A stretch of DNA of 57,801 nt from IMG/VR virus record IMGVR_UViG_3300028146_000012, positions 1 to 57,801 of that record. One strand, written 5' to 3'. The notes under the pieces were generated by a model that saw only the letters and a program-made list of their open reading frames with translations, was not told where the DNA came from and made no database searches. The stretch is from a virus. The position numbers and the translations under genes are program-made. Shown piece by piece: positions 48,539 to 57,059 of this stretch; positions within the stretch are counted from its first letter, which is position 1; each line of letters begins with the position of its first letter.

Positions 48539-51270
48539 TGGATTTCGATAGCTTGCAGGCAGACCCTGCTCCAGTTGCGTCACCACAACAGCCTACTAAT
48601 CAACCACAGAGCTTTGATTCTCTTAAAGATGACTCTGAAACATACGGGACACCAGGGCAGCAACTCCAAACAGGCGCAGAAAGCATTGCTAAGGGACTGT
48701 TAGGTCCTGTCGCTCCGTGGTATGAAACCCATCTCATGGGCGTTCCAGCGAAAGAAATCCTAGCCAGACAGAAAGCCAATCCAGTAACTGCTGGAGTAGG
48801 CGAGGCAGCAGGCTTAGGCGCAGGCATGCTTACAGGGACAGGCGAGGCCGCTGTAATGACTAAGGCGGGTGAGCTAGGTCTAGAAGGCCTTGGACTCACT
48901 ACGAAAGCCGGCGAAGCCGCAGGCATTGCACATAAAATTGGCTCATCTACAGTACAACAAGCTATAGAGATGGGCGTATTAGCTGGTTCCGATGAAACAT
49001 CTAAACTAATCCTCCAAGATCCTAATACATCGGCAGAATCTGCAGTCGCTAATATCGGTATTGGCACACTTTTAGGCGGAGCATTTGGTGCTACTGGAGC
49101 TATGGTAAGTCCTTTATGGAAGGCAACGTTAGGGCCTAAGCTTGAAGAGCTCATGAATGCTGTTACTAACCAAGTAAACGGCAAGTCCATGATAGCCTTG
49201 TCAGAAGGCATTGGGAAGGATCTCGAGACATTAGGTGTTGCGCCTACTGCACTACAACGTGCAGATCTGGCAGATACGCCTTTCGTGAATCGTAATGTCG
49301 CTAATTTAATTCGAGCTGAGAACTCCGATATGCTCGCCGAGCGTGAAGCTTTAAAACAATCCGTTGCTGAATCCGTAGTAAAGCCGTTAGGCTCTACAAT
49401 GGAAGACATGCGTGTATATGATAACGATGAAGCCGGCAGACAAATCGCAAACGCAGTGAATGATCGCATAAAAACTACGTTTCAGCCTTTATGGCGGGAT
49501 ATGGATGAGCGAGACAGGATTGCATCGATGCTGACTACATCAGATGATTCTAAACTCGCATTAATGGACAGATTACGTGAACGTGGCGTAACGGACTTCG
49601 CTCCGATGTCGCCGCATGCCGACCTGTTCTATGATGCAGGCGAGCGCCAACTCTCATTTAAAACAATTGCTGACTTCGATAAATATGACTCTGAACTTCG
49701 TAGTAATCTCAATAAAGCCCAACGTGCCGGCGATTTCGAGCAAGCCAAGGCATTTTCTACTATTCGCAACACCCTTAAAGACTATAAAAACCAAGTAATA
49801 CAGGCATCTGCTGCAGGCGCAGAACAGTCAGGACTGAAAGGCGCCACAGAAGCCGGTGAGAATCTTATCGCTCAGCGTAATGCATTGAATAAACAGTATG
49901 CAATGGCTGAAGGCGTACGTGAAGAGCTCGGTGATCATTTTAATATCTCTTCAAGGAATTCCAGAGATTTCATGAAACAACTCGATGAGAATATGACACC
50001 TGAACAAGTCCTTAAGAAATTCTCTATTAAGAACAATATGAATGGTGCGAAGTTCCTGCAAGACAACTTCCCCGAAGCCTTTCAGGAAGTCATTAAAAAT
50101 GAACGCCGTGCAGTACTGAAGCCTGCTATTAACTCAGGGGATGAGGATGCTCCTATAAATGTAAAGAAACTAGGATCGATTATAGAGAAAGCCAAAGCTG
50201 GTAAAGACAACTATTTAAAGACTATTCTACCGCAAGACTTCCTTGATAAAGCAGAAGCAGGCGGCAGAGTATTACAACAAATGACTAGCCCTAAAGATAG
50301 CGGCACTCCTGCAGGCATGTGGGGCATAGTGAAGCATCTCGGCGGATCTGCATTAGGAGCGGCAGGACTGCTTATGGGGCATAGCCCGCTTGCATACGTA
50401 GTAGCTGGTGAGGCGGCGGCGCGTCTCGGCAAAGAAGGCCCAGAAGCCGCTAGACTTGCATTCCTTCGATACATAGGATCTACAGAGCCTATCAGCGCGC
50501 CTGGCTTTAAAGCCATGGCTAGCTTCATTAGTGGAGTCCAGAAAAACCAAGATGTACTAGCTACTGCAGTAAAGAATACACTCAAACCAGGTGCGATGGT
50601 AATAGCAGCAAATGCTCTTCCTGGCAGCAAAGACAGAGATAGACTTGAAAAAGCTTTAAATAAAGTCCAGAACTCACCAGATCAGTTCACTCAAGGCCAG
50701 AATACAGAGCTCGGCCATTATATGCAACAGCATCAGCAAGCCATGTCGGCAACGCAGACACGGATTGCACAGTATTTACAAACACTTAAACCTAAGACTA
50801 ACCAGCCTGGCGTTCTAGATCGTGAAGTCCCTGCAAGTTCAGCAGATAAAACTAGATATGCTAGAGCTCAAGACATCGCTATTAATCCGAACATAGTACT
50901 TGCAAAAGTCAAGAATGGAACATTACAGACATCTGATATCCAAGACTTAAATTCGATGTATCCAGGCCTTTATAATCAAATGATGCAAAAACTCACGAAT
51001 GAGATGGGCAGCGTATCTGCCGATAAAGGCGCACTTCCATATAAGACCAGAATGAGTCTGAGCTTATTCCTAGGCAGTCCATTAGACAGTACAATGCAGC
51101 CTATGTCGATTCAAGCCGCACAGGCCTCACTCCAGCCCCAACAGCCGCCAGAGCCTCAAGGCAAGTCTAGAAAGGTGACTAAAGAAGCCGGCAAAGGCCT
51201 TCAGAAAGGCGCTGCTAAATATCAAACACCTGATCAAGCCGCCGAGGCTGATAGGACTTCCCGTGACTGA
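48538..51270 (+). CDS. Internal virion/ejection protein 3
   Basis: 910 residues. Two FDSL(Q/K).D repeats near the N terminus, a Gly/Ala hydrophobic region (about 70-190) able to enter membranes, then a long charged helical part and a Pro/Gln-rich, basic C terminus. The largest of the ejection set and likely the protein that crosses the envelope. No transglycosylase motif seen, unlike T7 gp16. The late-promoter copy D begins one base after its stop. Confidence 0.72.
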   Translation: MDFDSLQADPAPVASPQQPTNQPQSFDSLKDDSETYGTPGQQLQTGAESIAKGLLGPVAPWYETHLMGVPAKEILARQKANPVTAGVGEAAGLGAGMLTGTGEAAVMTKAGELGLEGLGLTTKAGEAAGIAHKIGSSTVQQAIEMGVLAGSDETSKLILQDPNTSAESAVANIGIGTLLGGAFGATGAMVSPLWKATLGPKLEELMNAVTNQVNGKSMIALSEGIGKDLETLGVAPTALQRADLADTPFVNRNVANLIRAENSDMLAEREALKQSVAESVVKPLGSTMEDMRVYDNDEAGRQIANAVNDRIKTTFQPLWRDMDERDRIASMLTTSDDSKLALMDRLRERGVTDFAPMSPHADLFYDAGERQLSFKTIADFDKYDSELRSNLNKAQRAGDFEQAKAFSTIRNTLKDYKNQVIQASAAGAEQSGLKGATEAGENLIAQRNALNKQYAMAEGVREELGDHFNISSRNSRDFMKQLDENMTPEQVLKKFSIKNNMNGAKFLQDNFPEAFQEVIKNERRAVLKPAINSGDEDAPINVKKLGSIIEKAKAGKDNYLKTILPQDFLDKAEAGGRVLQQMTSPKDSGTPAGMWGIVKHLGGSALGAAGLLMGHSPLAYVVAGEAAARLGKEGPEAARLAFLRYIGSTEPISAPGFKAMASFISGVQKNQDVLATAVKNTLKPGAMVIAANALPGSKDRDRLEKALNKVQNSPDQFTQGQNTELGHYMQQHQQAMSATQTRIAQYLQTLKPKTNQPGVLDREVPASSADKTRYARAQDIAINPNIVLAKVKNGTLQTSDIQDLNSMYPGLYNQMMQKLTNEMGSVSADKGALPYKTRMSLSLFLGSPLDSTMQPMSIQAAQASLQPQQPPEPQGKSRKVTKEAGKGLQKGAAKYQTPDQAAEADRTSRD

Positions 51271-51285
51271 TTATCGCAATTATAG
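51271..51285 (+). promoter_or_regulatory. Late promoter motif, copy D
   Basis: TTATCGCAATTATAG, matching the other copies at all but two central positions. It begins directly after the ejection gene's stop and lies 15 bases before the ATG at 51301, with AAGGAG in between. Confidence 0.62.
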
Positions 51286-51300
51286 AACCCAAGGAGCTTT

Positions 51301-51675
51301 ATGTCCCGCCCTATTATAAGACCCAACCAAGTAATAACTAACGGTGATATGAGTCAAGCAACTATCATATCAAAACCAAACATCATAGATAATATCTCAT
51401 TGATTTCATACGATATTTCATGGTCTGGTACTTCACCTGTAGGCGTAATGTCCGTGCAAGTGTCTAATACCTACTCGCTGAATGTAGACGGCACTGTGAA
51501 TAATGCAGGGAACTGGACTACGCTGACGTTAAGTGCTGCTACGAATGTGTCTGGCAATACAGGCAATGGCGGCATAGATGTCGATGTAACGGGATTTTAT
51601 GCAATCCGCCTTGTATACACCAAGACATCGGGTACTGGTACAATGAATGCAGTCGTAAATGCAAAGGTGACGTAA
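51301..51675 (+). CDS. Small beta-rich virion protein
   Basis: 124 residues with GGAG upstream. Ig-like strand pattern (ISLISYDISWSG, VSVQVSNTYS-type, FYAIRLVYTKTSG) and frequent Gly/Asn/Thr. Similar small proteins are found next to fibre genes in many phages. Probably a head or tail decoration protein, or a fibre component. Confidence 0.7.
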   Translation: MSRPIIRPNQVITNGDMSQATIISKPNIIDNISLISYDISWSGTSPVGVMSVQVSNTYSLNVDGTVNNAGNWTTLTLSAATNVSGNTGNGGIDVDVTGFYAIRLVYTKTSGTGTMNAVVNAKVT

Positions 51676-53162
51676 TGGCTGACAATTTCTACGCAAAATA
51701 TTCAGGTGTAGGCGGCGGTGGCGGCGGAGTTACTAGTCTTAACTCATTGACTGGGGCACTAACTCTTATAGGTGCTGGCGGTATTACTATTACTCCGTCT
51801 GGCAGCAACATCACGATTACAGGCGCAGGATCTGCTTTCGCTAATCAAAGTCTGTCGAATCTTACTAGTCCCACAGCTATTAATCAGAACTTACTGTCTG
51901 CGGCAAACGGAACATTGAACTTAGGCTCTTCTTCTAATATGTGGTTGAATGCTGGTATATACCATTTATTGTATGATACAGGCGGGGGCAGCGGCGTTGC
52001 AATTGATATCGGCGGACAGCATATCAATGATACTTCTGGAAGTATATCTGTAGATTGGCAAAATCGGATGCTAAAAGACCCTTCTGGGGGTTCTGCGCTT
52101 AATTGGAATCTACGACAGCTCCTGAATAGTGGAGTTGCTTTAATCGATTGGAGTCTATCAGGCGGCCAGCCTCTTCTATTAGGTACAATTAACGAAACAA
52201 GCACTACTAATAGTTCAGGTGTTACGATATCTACTGGCACTACTGTAGACGGTAATAGCGGCAGTATATCTATATCTCCCGGTTCTGTTTCAGGCACAGG
52301 AACGGCCGGAAGCGTTACAATAACAGATGGAACTGGAAGATCAGAAGTATTTATAGATCCTAGTGCAGGTGTTTTGTTGTTTGATAATGCAGGAGGACAG
52401 GCTGCTTCTTTTTCAACTACATCTAGAATCTTACAAGATAATTCCCAAATAGCATCTCTGGATTTCAATAGCCGTTCTCTTATGTGGACGGACGGCACAA
52501 CTAAGATCTTGGACTGGTCTGGACTCGGAACTAGTCCTTCTGGCGTGTCTTTTTCTGTGTGGCTTGCTGGTCCTACTGGCATGTCTGGGGCATCTACTCC
52601 TTTAGCGCTTGAGACATCTAATGCTACTACAAGCGGCAGCGGCCTTATCAATATACAAACAGGAACCGTTGCAGGTCCGTCGTCTCTTGGTCCTACTGGC
52701 AGCGTAAACATCAGAACGGGCGCTAATACTGATCCTAGCGGCGGAACGGCATCAGGCGATGTAAATATAACGACAGGAGCCGTTGCTGGATCAGGATCCA
52801 GTGGAAGCGTAAATCTGACCCCAGGCACTAATTCTGGGACAGGCGGAGGCGGAGCTGTAGGCATCACTGCTGGCGGAGCAACCGATGCCGGCGCATCTGC
52901 AGGTGCCGTGAATATAAATGGCGGCAATAACTCAGGAAATTCAGCTAATTCAGGCAACGTAGTTATCTTTGATGGTAATGGAGTTGCTGGTATTGCAGCA
53001 CAGGCAAGCACAGGCGGCGTAATCGTAAGCGGTAACTTCATGAAACTTCCTTTAGCTGCGTCTGATCCTACCGCGCCTCAAGGCGCTGTATATTTCAATA
53101 CAGTATTTAATAAAATCAAGGTATTTAACGGCACGACTTGGGAAACAGTAACTAGTGCATAA
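51675..53162 (+). CDS. Tail fibre/spike-like protein
   Basis: 495 residues. N-terminal SLNSLTGALTLIGAGG and ITITPSGSNITITG, the typical link of phage fibres. A long repetitive beta region follows with (S/T)G(S/T) blocks and GSVNI-type repeats (SGSVNL, TGSVNI, GDVNI, GAVNI). It ends in GAVYFNTVFNKIKVFNG, the usual end of fibre proteins. The repeated units of about 20 residues suggest a beta-helix or triple-stranded shaft. Confidence 0.78.
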   Translation: MADNFYAKYSGVGGGGGGVTSLNSLTGALTLIGAGGITITPSGSNITITGAGSAFANQSLSNLTSPTAINQNLLSAANGTLNLGSSSNMWLNAGIYHLLYDTGGGSGVAIDIGGQHINDTSGSISVDWQNRMLKDPSGGSALNWNLRQLLNSGVALIDWSLSGGQPLLLGTINETSTTNSSGVTISTGTTVDGNSGSISISPGSVSGTGTAGSVTITDGTGRSEVFIDPSAGVLLFDNAGGQAASFSTTSRILQDNSQIASLDFNSRSLMWTDGTTKILDWSGLGTSPSGVSFSVWLAGPTGMSGASTPLALETSNATTSGSGLINIQTGTVAGPSSLGPTGSVNIRTGANTDPSGGTASGDVNITTGAVAGSGSSGSVNLTPGTNSGTGGGGAVGITAGGATDAGASAGAVNINGGNNSGNSANSGNVVIFDGNGVAGIAAQASTGGVIVSGNFMKLPLAASDPTAPQGAVYFNTVFNKIKVFNGTTWETVTSA

Positions 53163-53174
53163 AGTTGAGGATTA

Positions 53175-53495
53175 ATGAATACACAAACTTCAAGCGTAAT
53201 AAACGGATTAACTACGGACTCATGCAAAATACCGGCAGCCGGTAATTACTCAATTACTACTAGGACGACGATGGGCCCTGGCTCCGGTATTGTAGTCACG
53301 ATCACTCAGTCAGGCAGCGCAAGTCAGACATATACATCTGCTACAACATCATCGCAGTCGCCTGATACTCAGGTAACAGGTAAGTTTAACTGCGCAGCAG
53401 GCGATACGATTACAGTAGCAGTCACGTCCAGCGCTACAGCAGATCAGCCGCCGAGTCTCGTTAAAACTGAAATAAACTTAAGGCAAGGAGCCTAG
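53175..53495 (+). CDS. Beta-rich decoration-like protein, paralog 2 of 3
   Basis: 106 residues. The C-terminal block CAAGDTITVAVTSS with a following QPPSLVKTEI matches the proteins at 18933 and 53497. No signal peptide. Adjacent to paralog 3 (two bases apart), so the pair is a tandem duplication. Likely an exposed virion domain. Confidence 0.72.
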   Translation: MNTQTSSVINGLTTDSCKIPAAGNYSITTRTTMGPGSGIVVTITQSGSASQTYTSATTSSQSPDTQVTGKFNCAAGDTITVAVTSSATADQPPSLVKTEINLRQGA

Positions 53496-53496
53496 T

Positions 53497-53862
53497 ATGT
53501 CGACTATCGTAATACCGAATTTCAATACTCAAAAGACTATGGCAGGCCTAAACACCTATACGTACACCATCGTAAACACTGCGCTACATACATGTCGCAT
53601 GATGGTATCGCATCATCAAGCATCGAATCTCACGGCATCTATAACACAGTCCGGCAGCGTTAGTGCCACGCTTGCAACTGTAACAGTTCAGCCTGTTGCT
53701 TTGCCTAACAGCACAGGCCAATCCAGCGTAATTCTAACCGTAGTTGCGAACTGTGTATCTGGTGATGTAATCTCATTTGTATTGACTTCATCTAATGCAA
53801 ACGATCAGCAGCTAAACAATGTTAAAACTGATATGATCGTAACGCAGGGGCTTACGCCTTAA
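53497..53862 (+). CDS. Beta-rich decoration-like protein, paralog 3 of 3
   Basis: 121 residues with CVSGDVISFVLTSS and a closing NNVKTDMIVTQG, parallel to paralogs 1 and 2. AAGGAG precedes the ATG. More diverged in its N-terminal half (TYTYTIVNTALHTCRM). Confidence 0.72.
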   Translation: MSTIVIPNFNTQKTMAGLNTYTYTIVNTALHTCRMMVSHHQASNLTASITQSGSVSATLATVTVQPVALPNSTGQSSVILTVVANCVSGDVISFVLTSSNANDQQLNNVKTDMIVTQGLTP

Positions 53863-53865
53863 TTT

Positions 53866-54081
53866 ATGGATGATCAGGCTAGAACTGATATAGCTGTCAT
53901 TAAAACTGATATATCAACTATCAAAGTTGATTTACAGGCTCACATGCTCCGTACCAAGCTTTTAGAAGAACAAGTCGAGCCGATGCGAAATATCATGATA
54001 TCAATGCATAGTTTTTATCGGCTTCTTAAGGTAATCGCAGTATTGGCTGCTATAGCTGAGGGTTTCCGGTTGATACGATGA
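53866..54081 (+). CDS. XhlA-like holin or lysis accessory
   Basis: 71 residues: an amphipathic coiled-coil N terminus (IAVIKTDISTIKVDL, KLLEEQVEPMRN) followed by one hydrophobic helix (LLKVIAVLAAIAEGF) and a short basic end. This is the layout of XhlA-type hemolysin/holin partners. It overlaps the next membrane gene by four bases. Confidence 0.7.
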   Translation: MDDQARTDIAVIKTDISTIKVDLQAHMLRTKLLEEQVEPMRNIMISMHSFYRLLKVIAVLAAIAEGFRLIR

Positions 54082-54269
54082 AGCATATCCGCGAAATGTT
54101 TGGTGAAACAGGAGATATCTCTATGATGAGAGTCCTGTGCTTCATGAGTATGTGTACAGCAATCATACTTGCATTCATTGGTAAAGATGCGGAAGTACTG
54201 GTGTTTGTAGGTGCGGCATTCGGCGGCAAAGTCGGCCAGAAAATCATTGAAGTAACCGGCGAGAAATGA
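54078..54269 (+). CDS. Candidate holin
   Basis: 63 residues with two hydrophobic segments (MRVLCFMSMCTAIILAFI and LVFVGAAFGG) and a charged C terminus (KIIEVTGEK). With the XhlA-like gene upstream it forms a probable lysis pair. The transglycosylase at 9075 or a muralytic gene outside the window would be the enzyme. Confidence 0.7.
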   Translation: MKHIREMFGETGDISMMRVLCFMSMCTAIILAFIGKDAEVLVFVGAAFGGKVGQKIIEVTGEK

Positions 54270-54281
54270 AACGAGTTCACA

Positions 54282-54917
54282 ATGAAATTAATTCTTATAG
54301 CTAGTATTTTATTTTTTTTTAATGCGGCTTATGCTAAAGATAAAACAACAAATATTTTTTTAACGGAACGCAATACCGTTTCTTTGAGCACAGAAATGAA
54401 TCTGTCATCTATAGATACGCTCATTAACGCAATGGTTATGAAAAGAATTAGTTTACCGGCTGAAAGTATGCTTTATCTGCTCATAGTATCTATTGGCGGA
54501 GAAGTACGCACTATAGATCCGGTACTTAAAATGGCCTCGGAGCTTCCCAACATAGCAGTAATATGTAAATACTGCGCCAGTGCTGCGGGCTCGCTGTTTG
54601 TGCGATTTCCTGGGCCTAAATACGTAATTAAAAAATCTGTTGCTATGTTTCATCATGATGCGCTAGTTAGATTTACAGCAGATATGGTGGATAATGTAAA
54701 AATGCTGCAAACATTCAAGCAAGAATCTAAGGAATTCGATCAGCAAATAGCAGATGCCATGGGCATGGAACTAAAAGATTATGAAGTGAAAATCAAAGAA
54801 AAAGACTGGGATATTTCAGGATTTGATATCATAAAAATAGATAGGTATGTAACTTCTGCTAATATAACATGCGACGCGGATGCGCTAGCCATGTATCCCG
54901 ACACGTGCTCTCAGTAA
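54282..54917 (+). CDS. Exported ClpP-like protease
   Basis: 211 residues. Signal peptide 1-18 (LILIASILFFFNAAYA). ClpP/crotonase pattern: VSIGGEV strand, nucleophile Ser100 in CASAAGS and base His124/125 in MFHHD (24-25 residues later). A long charged helix follows, as in ClpP handle regions. Unlike ClpP it would fold in the periplasm, where there is no ATP-driven unfoldase. C-terminal region with two Cys pairs (ANITCDAD, PDTCSQ) may form a disulfide. It overlaps the converging zincin gene by seven bases. Confidence 0.8.
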   Translation: MKLILIASILFFFNAAYAKDKTTNIFLTERNTVSLSTEMNLSSIDTLINAMVMKRISLPAESMLYLLIVSIGGEVRTIDPVLKMASELPNIAVICKYCASAAGSLFVRFPGPKYVIKKSVAMFHHDALVRFTADMVDNVKMLQTFKQESKEFDQQIADAMGMELKDYEVKIKEKDWDISGFDIIKIDRYVTSANITCDADALAMYPDTCSQ

Positions 54918-55378
54918 GTAATAGGTTTATTCTCTACCAAAGCCTTTACATATTCAGTTTCATTCGCTTCTAAATTCATCCCTTCTTCAAGATTAAATAC
55001 TGCCGGGTACATAATGCTAAGCGGCTGCCCTGTATATGGATTAACTTCCGGTATATGTCCTAAATTTAAGACACAATGGCCTAATTCATGAAATACAAGC
55101 TGCTCTTTAAGGATATCGACGTTCTCAATGCTAGCCCAGTACACAGGATCTATCCTTATCTCGGCTTGATAGTCATCTTTTATGCATTCACCAACAAAGT
55201 TATCTGCCTCAATTAAAGTAGTAAAGCCTGCAGTAATGAAATTCGGATCGCGACCAGTCTCGGCTTTAAACCTATCGAAGTAAACCTGGATTTTAGGGTC
55301 TACGCCGCCGAACATCGCTATGTTTGAATAGAATGCACATCTAACTAATAATAGAGATAAAGCAATGATTAGTCGCAT
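54911..55378 (-). CDS. Exported zincin metallopeptidase-like protein
   Basis: 155 residues. A hydrophobic signal (LIIALSLLLVRC) whose Cys at 14 could carry lipid, though the residue before it (Arg) is not a normal lipobox. HELGH with a further His seven residues later (HELGHCVLNLGH), then a Met-turn-like SIMYP, as in metzincin-type bacterial lipoproteins. The gene converges on the ClpP-like gene. It would act in the periplasm. Confidence 0.75.
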   Translation of the reverse strand: MRLIIALSLLLVRCAFYSNIAMFGGVDPKIQVYFDRFKAETGRDPNFITAGFTTLIEADNFVGECIKDDYQAEIRIDPVYWASIENVDILKEQLVFHELGHCVLNLGHIPEVNPYTGQPLSIMYPAVFNLEEGMNLEANETEYVKALVENKPITY

Positions 55379-55408
55379 TCAGCCTTGGTTGTGGGTGAGT
55401 TAGTTTTA

Positions 55409-55648
55409 TCAGCCTATAATGTCCATCAAGCTTTGGTGCTCCTCGTGAGTTCTAGTCACACTAATTGAGCAGGTGTACCGATTTTGTCCACAACTACACA
55501 TGGGCGCTTCAAGCCCAGCGTAGTCTTTGTTTACGAAAGGGATTGTTGCGGCCATTTCCTTGCCACATGAGTCGCAGGCCTTCGTTATCATAGAAAGCTC
55601 TGGGTACTGCTTTATCCAATCTTGTGCGGATACTTGTGGATACAACAT
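55409..55648 (-). CDS. Zinc-ribbon protein
   Basis: 79 residues with CDSCG and CSCGQ pairs about 27 residues apart, giving one zinc site. No helical DNA-binding part is obvious. Upstream of it on the minus strand lie about 180 bases (55649-55832) in which I see no credible gene or promoter. Confidence 0.65.
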   Translation of the reverse strand: MLYPQVSAQDWIKQYPELSMITKACDSCGKEMAATIPFVNKDYAGLEAPMCSCGQNRYTCSISVTRTHEEHQSLMDIIG

Positions 55649-55832
55649 GCTCGCCTTTTTAACAGTTTGATTTTTTCATTTTTTAGAGTCAGTTGTTGTG
55701 TCAGCATAAACAATCATAGCCAACCCAAAAATACATAACCTTGGCTTTTCATATACCTCTTATTGCTTTTTAAGCAGTAATTTTCATAGATAAAAATACA
55801 GTCGCACTCGACATCGTACCAGACTTCTTCTC

Positions 55833-56195
55833 TCATTCTTTAGCACCAGCTTCGGGAGCAGGAACACTAAGCTCATTTGCTCGTTTAAAAAACTTCTCGG
55901 CTTCTTTAGTGTCGCGCCAACCAAATGGGAGTTTGCTATAGCAGCTATGATTATAGCCCGAACCAGGCAAATGGCCCGCCGAACTGTGGTCCCAGTAGGC
56001 TGCTTCAACGGTTGGCAACAGTTTGGCGGCCACGTCTTTTAGTTCATCGATCATCTTATTCTGGGCTAGGAGGCGATCTGCGCATTCTTTCCAAATAATT
56101 ATGCATGAAATTAGTTCATATCTATCGCGACTAAAAAGGTCTTTTGAATCGAGACCTAATGACAAAAGCTTATCTTCAATTGCCTCTCTAGTCAC
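55833..56195 (-). CDS. Hypothetical protein
   Basis: 120 residues. Helical N-terminal half (RYELISCIIIWKECADRLL, then KMIDELKDVAAKLL) and a His/Gly/Ser segment (WDHSSAGHLPGSGYNHSC) near residue 70. Start overlaps the stop of the previous gene. Not recognised. Codon usage is somewhat GC-richer than in the left part of the window. Confidence 0.66.
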   Translation of the reverse strand: MTREAIEDKLLSLGLDSKDLFSRDRYELISCIIIWKECADRLLAQNKMIDELKDVAAKLLPTVEAAYWDHSSAGHLPGSGYNHSCYSKLPFGWRDTKEAEKFFKRANELSVPAPEAGAKE

Positions 56196-56419
56196 TTCTC
56201 ACCACCTGCTTTGAGGGCAGTATGCCTAGCCTCTGCAACTTTTTTACGGTCATAGTCATCTGTCGCTTTTCTTTCATATGTTAGACAAAAAATAAAGTCG
56301 CACTTCACGCATATGTAATCGGACCCGGCATAATAGTCTCCTGGGCCGTCCTCATTCATAACAGTTTTTTGCCAACATGATGGGCAGAAGTATTCGGTTG
56401 TCGAATATGTGTCACTCAT
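56192..56419 (-). CDS. Zinc-ribbon protein
   Basis: 75 residues from the ATG at 56419, chosen because GGAG lies six bases upstream and because the longer frame reads through the previous gene. CPSC and CVKC pairs, about 24 residues apart. Overlaps both neighbours. Function unknown. Confidence 0.68.
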   Translation of the reverse strand: MSDTYSTTEYFCPSCWQKTVMNEDGPGDYYAGSDYICVKCDFIFCLTYERKATDDYDRKKVAEARHTALKAGGEK

Positions 56420-56795
56420 CCTGTGCTCCAGCTTGTTGAGCAGTTGGTCTCGTCGTCTGGCCATTGGCCGACGGCTGATTTTCTGATTTTATGCTGTAAT
56501 ACATAAATGGAAATTGCTGATGCTCTTTGCCGGGGTTTTTGATTTTACCAGTAAGAACATCGGCACAATCCCAGTAATGGCCAGGCCCGCAATCTTTCGG
56601 ATAGGCAAGCCCAGCGCCACAGCCATTGCATCTTGCGGCGGCAGAATAGACCAGCTCATCCGGCGTAAAAACTGGGTTTTCTTTAATGCGTTTATCAAAA
56701 GCGGCGCGCTGTTCATCGTGATACGCATTGATGGTGTTTTGCGCCGATTCTTTTGCCTTTACGGCCTCGTCGTACTCTGCTTTTGAAATTGTCAT
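56412..56795 (-). CDS. Hypothetical Cys-rich protein
   Basis: 127 residues. N-terminal helix, then CNGCGAGLAYPKDCG and a further C close by, likely one zinc site, and a Gln/Pro/Ser-rich tail. No family recognised. Part of the terminal minus-strand operon of small genes. Confidence 0.65.
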   Translation of the reverse strand: MTISKAEYDEAVKAKESAQNTINAYHDEQRAAFDKRIKENPVFTPDELVYSAAARCNGCGAGLAYPKDCGPGHYWDCADVLTGKIKNPGKEHQQFPFMYYSIKSENQPSANGQTTRPTAQQAGAQDE

Positions 56796-56812
56796 TTCAC
56801 TACTCCTGCGTC

Positions 56813-57058
56813 TTAGGCTTGTGTGACGCTTTTAAAAAGTCTCGCAAAACTTGTTTGATAACCGGCCCGCCGCCAAGCCTTGTATTGAGCGACCGATTCA
56901 AACCGTTGAACTTCATATTGCACGACACGCAACTCGCGGTACCATTGCCCGGTGCATTGATGTGTCCAGGCATAAAGACCTAAATATTTTCGTCGACAAA
57001 AAAGATCGTGCCGCCATTCTAACCATGTTTTGCCGTAAGCCTTGTTTTTTCTACTCAT
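56813..57058 (-). CDS. Hypothetical basic aromatic protein
   Basis: 81 residues, Arg/Trp/Tyr-rich (KTWLEWRHDLFCRRKYLGLY), start three bases before the end of the DUF5675 gene's stop. GAGG upstream. Not recognised. Confidence 0.58.
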   Translation of the reverse strand: MSRKNKAYGKTWLEWRHDLFCRRKYLGLYAWTHQCTGQWYRELRVVQYEVQRFESVAQYKAWRRAGYQTSFARLFKSVTQA

Positions 57059-57059
57059 T

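Noticed and set aside
48600-49469. Minus-strand open frame of 289 codons opposite ejection protein 3
   Set aside because: Composition (Ser/Ala/Pro) is that of a shadow, and it lies inside a convincing plus-strand virion gene.
51884-53041. Minus-strand open frame of 385 codons opposite the fibre gene
   Set aside because: Pro/Val/Ala-rich shadow of a Gly/Thr/Ser-rich repetitive gene. No ribosome site, and the plus-strand protein is a clear fibre.
55649-55832. Small exported peptide in the minus-strand gap
   Set aside because: A signal-like stretch is seen only if the frame is changed by one base, and no start codon with a ribosome site is present.
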